Assembly (NCBI GenBank): GCA_016219145.1
Contig: JACRCG010000222.1
Coordinates: 1-9,876, forward strand
Length of the DNA stretch: 9,876 nt
Direction: 5' to 3'
DNA from: Deltaproteobacteria bacterium
GTDB lineage: Bacteria > Desulfobacterota > Desulfuromonadia > Geobacterales > Pseudopelobacteraceae
Shown here piece by piece: positions 1-4,684 of this stretch (position 1 is the stretch's first letter; each line of letters starts with the position of its first letter). The notes beneath the pieces were generated by a model, which was not told the origin of the DNA, did not search any database, and was given only the letters and a program-made list of their open reading frames with translations. Made by a program: the position numbers and the translations under genes.

Positions 1-760
1 AGTTGATGTCTGCCGCATCGTAGGTGCCGATCTTCTTGCCAGGTTTCTTGCCGCTGCCGATCAGGTTGAACTCTGGGTCTATCCCCAGATGCACGTCCGG
101 ATTTTTCAGGATCCATTCAAAACGCGGCAGAACCGAGCGGATATCGTCATGTCCGGTCTGGATGTCGATGAACATGATCGCTCCGGCTTCCTTGGCCCAG
201 CCATAGACTTCGTTGACGATCTTGTCCGGCATGATCATGCGGTATTTTCCATCCTTGCCGGGTGCACCCTGCGCCACGACGGCGATCAGATGCAGGGCCG
301 GCTGCACCGGGGTGGCGGGGTCGGCCGCCTGCCATTTGGCAACCTCTCCTTTAAGTCGTTGCAGCATGTCGTCTTTCTGGAACTCACCCAACGCGCCCAT
401 CTTCTTTGAGAGCGGATTGCCGTAGTAGGCCACAATGCGTTTCTGGGGAAGTATTGAGCCGGGCAGCGGGGCGGGGCAATTTACCGGCCAGCCGCACTTT
501 TTTGCGTAATCCGGACTTTCACCGGCGTTGTACTTGATCTTCGGGGCCGCCGCGCGGGCTGTGCTGGTCTGGGCCGCAAAGGCCGCTGCCTTGCGGATGG
601 CGCTGCTGGTTGCAGTAAAGACGGTCTGGTCGCTCTGAGGCGCGCTGCTGTTTGCCGTACTGGTATTTAGTTCTGCTGTTTTGTTGTCGGTACAGGCCGC
701 AAGGGCAAGCGTCGATAACAATATAGCGCTTGCAATAAAAGTGGTAAAATGGCGCTTCAC
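1..760 (-). CDS. Exported lipoprotein, TIM-barrel-like, C-terminus outside window (partial)
   Basis: The first 253 codons are visible, from a GTG start (bases 760-758) preceded by AAGGAG five bases upstream. The protein begins with a basic residue pair, a hydrophobic stretch and a lipobox LAAC, putting the lipidated cysteine at residue 23, so it should be exported and anchored to a membrane. Residues 24-75 are a Ser/Thr/Ala-rich linker. The folded part starts near residue 85 with two cysteines (CGWPVNC, 89-95), then IVAYYGNP (109-116), LHLIAVVAQG (157-165), MFIDIQTGHDD (196-206) and VHLGIDPEF (223-231). Short hydrophobic strands ending in acidic residues (D199, D228, E230) are what a glycosidase-like TIM barrel would show. 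I recall similar 'YYG-x-P...LG' proteins annotated only as hypothetical, so no substrate is proposed. Lipoprotein and export: fairly sure. Fold: inference. The gene has its own leader with a terminator upstream. Confidence 0.82.
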   Translation of the reverse strand, partial: MKRHFTTFIASAILLSTLALAACTDNKTAELNTSTANSSAPQSDQTVFTATSSAIRKAAAFAAQTSTARAAAPKIKYNAGESPDYAKKCGWPVNCPAPLPGSILPQKRIVAYYGNPLSKKMGALGEFQKDDMLQRLKGEVAKWQAADPATPVQPALHLIAVVAQGAPGKDGKYRMIMPDKIVNEVYGWAKEAGAIMFIDIQTGHDDIRSVLPRFEWILKNPDVHLGIDPEFNLIGSGKKPGKKIGTYDAADIN

Positions 761-790
761 AATAACTCCTTAAGCTTTTCTTCTGCAATT

Positions 791-807
791 CCTGCTGCCG
801 AGGCAGG
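791..807 (-). promoter_or_regulatory. Small hairpin just upstream of the lipoprotein ribosome binding site
   Basis: On the minus strand CCTGC (807-803) can pair with GCAGG (795-791) around the loop CTCGGCA. It sits between the leader terminator and the AAGGAG ribosome binding site (772-767). It may only be a spacer structure or mRNA 5' stabiliser. Confidence 0.25.
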
Positions 808-817
808 CAATGGACAC

Positions 818-865
818 AAAAAAGCCGGTAACGACTATCATCTCAGATAATCCGTCAACCCGGCT
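818..865 (-). terminator. Intrinsic terminator in the lipoprotein leader (candidate attenuator)
   Basis: Read on the minus strand, AGCCGG (865-860) pairs with CCGGCT (828-823), followed directly by six T (823-818). The stem continues inward with GAC (856-854) against GTC (835-833) and TATC (849-846) against GATA (839-836), with a small internal loop and a GGAT bulge. It lies about 58 bases upstream of the GTG start and downstream of a good promoter, so full termination here would prevent lipoprotein expression. That placement is typical of a regulated attenuator rather than a gene-end terminator. Confidence 0.72.
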
Positions 866-979
866 GTGTTCCGAAGACTTTGTCTGTCCCGCCATTCGAG
901 GGCGGGAAATCTATCTCATCCAACACTGTTATTCTATTGATTTTTTTGACTCTACGCCAGTCGTAACGCAAAAGTCAAA
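866..979 (-). promoter_or_regulatory. Structured 5' leader, candidate riboswitch-like aptamer
   Basis: Between the promoter and the terminator the transcript can form several hairpins. TTTGACT (979-973) pairs with AGTCAAA (951-945), a perfect 7-bp arm at the 5' end. GTGTT (926-922) pairs with AACAC (870-866), enclosing a GC hairpin CCCGCC (906-901) / GGCGGG (893-888) with loop CTCGAAT and a mini-hairpin AGAC/GTCT (885-882 / 878-875). The 3' part, GGGAC...CAAAG...AGCCGGGTT, recalls the 3' half of the c-di-GMP-I (GEMM) aptamer, whose AGCCGGGTT strand also often runs into a terminator. However, the conserved 5' GGGCAAACC segment of GEMM is absent. It could be a degenerate GEMM, a different class, or a protein-controlled attenuator. 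Structure is seen; ligand control is inference. Confidence 0.42.
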
Positions 980-982
980 GTA

Positions 983-1011
983 TTTATACGGGTTCTGGGC
1001 AACTGCCTCAA
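983..1011 (-). promoter_or_regulatory. Sigma-70-type promoter for the lipoprotein leader
   Basis: On the minus strand, -35 TTGAGG (1011-1006) is separated by 17 bases from -10 TATAAA (988-983), followed by T. The predicted transcription start is near 977-975, at the beginning of the first leader hairpin. This gives an untranslated leader of about 215 bases, unusually long and consistent with regulation in the leader. The promoter lies just downstream of the small acidic protein gene. Confidence 0.6.
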
Positions 1012-1040
1012 GACATCAAGGATATCTCAACCGGTCGCTG

Positions 1041-1265
1041 TTACTCTTCCGGATCGTCAGTCAGAAAATCCTCGGCATCGATTATGTCCTTTACCTTGTG
1101 CAACAGTTCATCCGGCCATTCCCTGATCGGCAGCCTGGTAAGGATCTTGGACTCCTCGAAAGTCAGATCAACGTCGTCCGGCAGTTTGTCTGCCAGTTCA
1201 GCCACCCAGTTGATCTCGTCAGGTGTCAAAGGGGGTTCCAGCGAAAGTTTGTTTATGGTATCCAT
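1041..1265 (-). CDS. Small acidic protein of unknown function (74 aa)
   Basis: ATG at 1265-1263 is preceded by GAGGT with acceptable spacing. The 74-residue product is strongly acidic (about 22 Asp/Glu against 7 Lys/Arg) and has no cysteine, signal peptide or membrane segment, so it should be a soluble cytoplasmic protein. The composition looks like a real protein: amphipathic segments around residues 15-28 and 50-62, separated by proline-containing turns (LPDD, REWPDE), and an acidic tail ending DDPEE. I do not recognise a family. It lies upstream of the lipoprotein on the same strand with no obvious terminator between them, so partial read-through is possible, but the lipoprotein has its own promoter. 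It is transcribed divergently from the PilZ gene. Confidence 0.68.
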   Translation of the reverse strand: MDTINKLSLEPPLTPDEINWVAELADKLPDDVDLTFEESKILTRLPIREWPDELLHKVKDIIDAEDFLTDDPEE

Positions 1266-1396
1266 ATCAGACCTCAGTGTGTTTTTTCGGCAGAAGATTA
1301 CAAGGAAAGCCCGGTTGAAACAAGGTCAATTTTGAGAGCTGCGGATGTTACAGGCAGCATCTGTTTTTTGTATAACTGAAAGACATGAGGTAATGA

Positions 1397-1837
1397 TTGC
1401 ATCACATTAAAAAGCGTGGTAAACGGATGATTAATTTTAGCAGTTTTCTCCAAACGAGCTCCAGCCAAGGGGGTGGCAACTTGGAAAACAGGGTATTCAC
1501 AAGGGTTAACCTGTCTGAATGGGCAACAGTTTCATACGAGAATCAGGTTTTTGGCGGACTTGTCGAAAATATCAGTCTGAGAGGGCTGTTCGTCCAGACC
1601 AATCAGACATTGCCTCTGAACATACCGGTTGAAGTCAGTGTTCATCACTCGATCGACAAGTCTCTGAACCTGAGTGCGACCGCTGTCCGCCAGTGTAAAA
1701 ACGGACTTGGCATGCGGATCAACAGGATGGATATTCATTCACTGGTATACTTGAGGGGATTGGTGGAAGAAAAGTGCCAGAATCCGGAGCAAGTCATGCA
1801 CGAAACAAAGAAAATGGTAAGCTACATGCTGTCTTGA
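1397..1837 (+). CDS. PilZ domain protein (c-di-GMP receptor)
   Basis: The product is a single PilZ domain, a beta-barrel that binds cyclic di-GMP and passes the signal to a partner. Both signature motifs are present: RVFTR (RxxxR, residues 32-36) and NISLRG (N/DxSxxG, residues 58-63), followed by the usual beta strands (FVQTNQTLP; EVSVHHS; ATAVRQC; LGMRIN). The C-terminal helix (about 118-146) may contact a partner. The start is uncertain. TTG at 1397 has GAGGT five bases upstream, while ATG at 1427 (residue 11, MINFSSF) has only a weak GTGGT. The choice affects only a basic 10-residue extension. The gene is alone on its strand and is followed by its own terminator. The target is unknown; candidates would be motility, pili or exopolysaccharide. 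Confidence 0.88.
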   Translation: MHHIKKRGKRMINFSSFLQTSSSQGGGNLENRVFTRVNLSEWATVSYENQVFGGLVENISLRGLFVQTNQTLPLNIPVEVSVHHSIDKSLNLSATAVRQCKNGLGMRINRMDIHSLVYLRGLVEEKCQNPEQVMHETKKMVSYMLS

Positions 1838-1874
1838 TATTCTGAGTATGTCAGCCGGATAAGTTATTTATTTC

Positions 1875-1908
1875 TGGAGGCGCCCGATTGGTCGCCTCCA
1901 TTGTTTTG
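1875..1908 (+). terminator. Intrinsic terminator after the PilZ gene
   Basis: TGGAGGCG (1875-1882) and CGCCTCCA (1893-1900) form a perfect 8-bp stem around a 10-base loop, followed by the T-rich TTGTTTTG. It lies about 40 bases after the PilZ stop codon and before the ychJ ribosome binding site, so it separates the two units. Confidence 0.7.
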
Positions 1909-1938
1909 TAAAGTTACAACATCAAGGAGGAATTCTGT

Positions 1939-2421
1939 ATGAACAGCTGCCCTTGCGGAAGTGGCGCAACCTATTCTGACTGTTGCGAACCGTTCATAAC
2001 CGGGGCGCTCCCGGCCAAAACAGCGGAGCAGCTTATGCGGGCCAGGTATTCGGCCTTTGTGGGCGCACAGATGGATTTTATCTTCGACACCACCCATCCC
2101 GATCATCGCAAGGGATATGATCATGCCGGTACGAGGGAATGGGCCGAAAACTCGGAATGGCATGGGCTTGAGATAATTGATACCATCAAAGGCGGCGTTG
2201 ATGACATTGTTGGCCAGGTCGAATTTATTGCCCGCTTCAGCGAAAAGGGTGAACAGCGTGAACACCACGAAAACGCCCAGTTTGTGAGAGAAAACGGCAA
2301 CTGGTTTTTCAGCGAGGGGAGTATGGTGAAACCTCGCCCTGTTACCGTCAACAAGGTCGGGCGAAACGATCCCTGTATCTGCGGGAGCGGTGTCAAGTAC
2401 AAGAAGTGCTGTGGCAGATAG
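1939..2421 (+). CDS. ychJ: YchJ-family protein with N- and C-terminal SEC-C motifs
   Basis: The protein has the full YchJ (UPF0225) layout at the usual length of about 150-160 residues. The N-terminal SEC-C zinc motif starts CPCGSG with CC at 15-16. The central NTF2-like domain contains the signature LMRARYSAF near residue 32. A second SEC-C motif closes the protein (GRNDPCICGSG...KKCC, 141-158). SEC-C motifs bind zinc and occur on SecA and other proteins; the molecular role of YchJ is not established. The start is firm: AAGGAGGA lies upstream of ATG with normal spacing. A zinc-finger gene follows 66 bases downstream with no terminator seen, so they may be cotranscribed. Confidence 0.93.
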   Translation: MNSCPCGSGATYSDCCEPFITGALPAKTAEQLMRARYSAFVGAQMDFIFDTTHPDHRKGYDHAGTREWAENSEWHGLEIIDTIKGGVDDIVGQVEFIARFSEKGEQREHHENAQFVRENGNWFFSEGSMVKPRPVTVNKVGRNDPCICGSGVKYKKCCGR

Positions 2422-2487
2422 TGCTCATCCCGAAACGTCCCTTGCCGCTGCCGTCAATAACTGAAACCATGTGAAATAGGAGCGTTT

Positions 2488-3177
2488 ATGGCCAGATGTG
2501 CAAACTGCAACGCCCCGTTGCCGGATGGATCCCAGCTGTGCGCTTATTGCGGTGACCGCAACGACATCGATCTCAAGGGGATACATTATTTCACAACCCA
2601 TGCTGTTGACTCGCCACGCACCTGCCCACGCTGTGATACTCGTCTGAAGAGTATTGACCTTAAACTGAACGGCACTTTTCTGATTGAAAGGTGCGATCAG
2701 TGTATGGGGCTGTTTTTCGACCCGGGCGAACTGGAAGCGCTTTTGGATGCGACTGTCTCCAATGTGTTCCTGATTGACAGAGTTGGTCTGGATGGAATAA
2801 ATCTGCGTCGGCAGCCCGACCAGTATCCAGTTTCCTACATCAAATGCCCGGTCTGTTCAAATTTGATGAACAGGGTTAACTTTGGCGCCAAAAGCGGTGT
2901 TATAATTGACCGTTGCAAGGCTCATGGTGTCTGGCTGGATGGCGGTGAGTTGCGGCATCTGATGGAATGGATGAAAATGGGTGGTCAGCTTCTTAATCAG
3001 GAGCGACAGGAGCAGGCCAGACTGGAAGAGCTGAAAAGAGAGAGCGAACAGCGCCAGAAGCTGGCCGCTTACAGCAGCGAACCGTCCCCTTTCGACAGCT
3101 TCGGTGATCCGTTGCGAAGGTCCGATCCCGATCTTTTCGATATAGTATTTAAGGCTGTAAAGTATTTTGTCAGGTAA
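2488..3177 (+). CDS. Zinc-finger protein with two TFIIB-type zinc domains
   Basis: This 229-residue soluble protein carries three predicted zinc sites. They are an N-terminal ribbon (C4, C7, C18, C21), a first TFIIB-like domain (C46/C49 with C69/C72, ending GLFFDPGEL), and a second (C120/C123 with C143/H146, ending GVWLDGGEL). The 'G-x-W/F-[LF]-D-x-G-E-L' tail after the second metal pair is diagnostic of the zf-TFIIB family (PF13453). Residues about 163-195 are charged and likely form a coiled coil (NQERQEQARLEELKRE). The function of bacterial zf-TFIIB proteins is mostly unknown; nucleic-acid or protein binding is a guess. AGGAG precedes ATG seven bases upstream. A perfect terminator follows the stop codon. 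Confidence 0.9.
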   Translation: MARCANCNAPLPDGSQLCAYCGDRNDIDLKGIHYFTTHAVDSPRTCPRCDTRLKSIDLKLNGTFLIERCDQCMGLFFDPGELEALLDATVSNVFLIDRVGLDGINLRRQPDQYPVSYIKCPVCSNLMNRVNFGAKSGVIIDRCKAHGVWLDGGELRHLMEWMKMGGQLLNQERQEQARLEELKRESEQRQKLAAYSSEPSPFDSFGDPLRRSDPDLFDIVFKAVKYFVR

Positions 3178-3191
3178 TTAAAGGAAAAATG

Positions 3192-3200
3192 TGCTATATG
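3192..3200 (+). promoter_or_regulatory. Possible extended -10 promoter element upstream of the terminator
   Basis: TGC-TATATG matches the extended -10 pattern TGnTATAAT at four of six core bases. There is no convincing -35 at the right distance. If used, transcription would start near 3207 and run straight into the terminator hairpin. It is offered only because the downstream gene at 3270 has no other visible promoter. Confidence 0.2.
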
Positions 3201-3213
3201 TGATTCACACCTG

Positions 3214-3244
3214 AACCACAGGGACCAACCCTGTGGTTTTTTTT
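3214..3244 (+). terminator. Strong intrinsic terminator after the zinc-finger gene
   Basis: AACCACAGGG (3214-3223) and CCCTGTGGTT (3229-3238) form a perfect 10-bp stem with loop ACCAA, followed by six more T. It ends only 15 bases before the ribosome binding site of the next gene, leaving no room for a promoter between them. Confidence 0.93.
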
Positions 3245-3269
3245 GGGCGTTTGCGCCAAGGGAGATATA

Positions 3270-3707
3270 ATGACTGCTCGACTATCAGCTGGAAGCACTG
3301 TTGAAACGCGCTGTACACGCTGCAAAAGTGTTCTGAATCATACGATTGTAGCCATGGTCGGGGAAAAGATCGTGCGTGTGGAGTGCAGTACCTGCTTCGG
3401 GGTTCACAGCTATCATCCGGTCAAGGCCGCCAAAGTATCCAGCGCGGCCAAGTCTGCTCCCGATAAAGCTGTTGCACCACGCAAGACCAAGGCCGATCCT
3501 GAGGCCGTCGCACGTGCCGAGTGGGAAGCGCTGCGGCTTTCAATTGATCCGGCGCAGGCAATCAATTACGATATGACTCGCACCTATCGCATAAGGAATG
3601 TGCTGTCTCATCCAAGTTTCGGGCTTGGTGTCGTCCGGGCCGTCCTTCCGCCAAACAAGATTGATGTGCTGTTCCAGAGCGGGAAAAAACTGCTTCGCTG
3701 CGGATGA
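3270..3707 (+). CDS. Zinc-ribbon protein with a UvrD/PcrA-type Tudor-like C-terminal domain
   Basis: From ATG at 3270 (AAGGAG five bases upstream) the product is 145 residues. A longer in-frame reading from TTG 3243 starts inside the terminator T-tract and is rejected. The N-terminal part has two Cys pairs, CTRC (15-18) and CSTC (39-42), followed by HSYHP, a four-Cys zinc ribbon. Residues about 53-85 are an Ala/Lys/Pro-rich linker. The C-terminal 45 residues (YRIRNVLSHPSFGLGVV...IDVLFQSGKKLL) match the pattern V-x-H-x-x-FG-x-G-x-V...V-x-F-x-x-G-x-K-x-L of the small beta-barrel at the end of UvrD/PcrA helicases, which binds RNA polymerase. A link to transcription or DNA repair is therefore possible, but it is inference. 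It sits between another zinc-finger gene and the RIO kinase gene. Confidence 0.85.
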   Translation: MTARLSAGSTVETRCTRCKSVLNHTIVAMVGEKIVRVECSTCFGVHSYHPVKAAKVSSAAKSAPDKAVAPRKTKADPEAVARAEWEALRLSIDPAQAINYDMTRTYRIRNVLSHPSFGLGVVRAVLPPNKIDVLFQSGKKLLRCG

Positions 3708-3734
3708 ACACCCGGTTCACTAAAGGCTCAGCCG

Positions 3735-3755
3735 GATTAGTGGCGCTAATCGCCA
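3735..3755 (+). other. Two overlapping alternative hairpins after the zinc-ribbon gene
   Basis: GATTAG (3735-3740) can pair with CTAATC (3746-3751), or TGGCG (3741-3745) with CGCCA (3751-3755). The two exclude each other, because the loop of one is the arm of the other. A short T run follows at 3764-3768. It may be a weak terminator between the zinc-ribbon and RIO kinase genes, or an operator, but neither is well supported. Confidence 0.25.
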
Positions 3756-3819
3756 ATCGTGTGTTTTTGCTGGATTCATGCGACAGCTCCCGCGCTTCCG
3801 GAACAGAATTTGAGAACTT

Positions 3820-4668
3820 ATGAAAATTCCGAAAAAATTTGAAATGCTGGTCTGCAACGGCCTCGTGGACGAAGTCGTCTCACAGCTTATGAGCGGCAAG
3901 GAGGCGGAGGTCTACGTCGTCAGATCCCTTGGAGAGTTGCGTTGCGCCAAGGTCTACAAAGACAGCGACCACCGCAGTTTCAGTTCACAGGCCCGTTATC
4001 AGGAAGGGCGCAAGGTAAAGAACAGTCGCCAGGCCCGCGCCATGGGAAAAAATTCGAAGTTTGGCCGAAAAGAGCTGGAAGGAGCCTGGCAGAACGCCGA
4101 GGTGGACGCGCTGCAACGCCTTGCCGCCGCCGGAGTACGTGTTCCGCAGATCTTCAGCTATGCCGGCGGGATCTTGCTGATGGAGCTGGTCACGGATGGC
4201 AACGGTAACAACGCCCCCCGGCTGAACGATGTAACGCTTACCGCAGCGCAGGCCCTTGAGTATCACAGGTCGCTGATCTCGCAGATAGTCCTGATGCTCT
4301 GTGCCGGACTGGTGCATGGCGACTTGTCCGAGTACAACGTGCTGGTCGGCTCGGACGGGCTGGTGATAATCGACCTGCCACAGGCCGTCAATGCAGCTGG
4401 TAACAACAACGCCGCCAGCATGCTGCTGAGGGATGTATCAAACGTGACCGCCTATTTCGGCCGCTTCGCTCCGGAACTTATCGGCACTGACTATGGCAGG
4501 GAGATCTGGAAGCATTATGCTTCCGGCAAACTAAGCCCGGAGACCAGGCTGACCGGCCGTTTTGAGCAGAGCAGCGTACCGGCCGACGTGCGAGGAGTCA
4601 TGCGGGACGTAGAGTCGGCGCGTCGCTGGCATGAACTCACAATTGGCAATGCTCAAAAAGAGCGCTGA
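3820..4668 (+). CDS. RIO1-type atypical serine/threonine protein kinase
   Basis: This is an atypical protein kinase of the RIO family, using ATP to phosphorylate protein or itself. Signature elements appear in order: nucleotide-binding loop SGKEAEVYVV (25-34), ATP-contacting lysine in CAKVYK (K44), helix-C glutamate probably in NAEVDAL (92-98), hinge region LLMELV (119-124), catalytic loop LVHGDLSEYNVLV (164-176; D168, N173) and metal-binding IIDLPQAV (183-190; D185). A basic segment at about 52-84 is the disordered loop typical of RIO1. The length of 282 is normal for a bacterial RIO kinase. In archaea and eukaryotes RIO1 acts in small-subunit ribosome maturation; the bacterial substrate is not known to me. 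ATG at 3820 has only a weak Shine-Dalgarno. The gene converges on the DUF4403 gene with 16 bases between stop codons. Confidence 0.93.
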   Translation: MKIPKKFEMLVCNGLVDEVVSQLMSGKEAEVYVVRSLGELRCAKVYKDSDHRSFSSQARYQEGRKVKNSRQARAMGKNSKFGRKELEGAWQNAEVDALQRLAAAGVRVPQIFSYAGGILLMELVTDGNGNNAPRLNDVTLTAAQALEYHRSLISQIVLMLCAGLVHGDLSEYNVLVGSDGLVIIDLPQAVNAAGNNNAASMLLRDVSNVTAYFGRFAPELIGTDYGREIWKHYASGKLSPETRLTGRFEQSSVPADVRGVMRDVESARRWHELTIGNAQKER

Positions 4669-4684
4669 TGCAGAAACCGGCACT

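Noticed and set aside
519..788. An 89-codon minus-strand frame overlapping the lipoprotein start
   Set aside because: It is the wrong frame of the lipoprotein gene; the lipobox and conserved domain are in the frame starting at 760.
866..928. Confident call of a c-di-GMP-I (GEMM) riboswitch
   Set aside because: Only the 3' half resembles the consensus; the conserved 5' GGGCAAACC and the second helix are not found, so it is reported as a candidate structure only.
1351..1370. ACAG...CTGT followed by six T before the PilZ gene, as a terminator
   Set aside because: The stem is only four base pairs and there is no plus-strand gene upstream for it to terminate.
810..1379. A 189-codon open frame on the plus strand
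   Set aside because: It runs antisense through the leader, promoter and small acidic gene, has no ribosome binding site, and its translation looks like random sequence.
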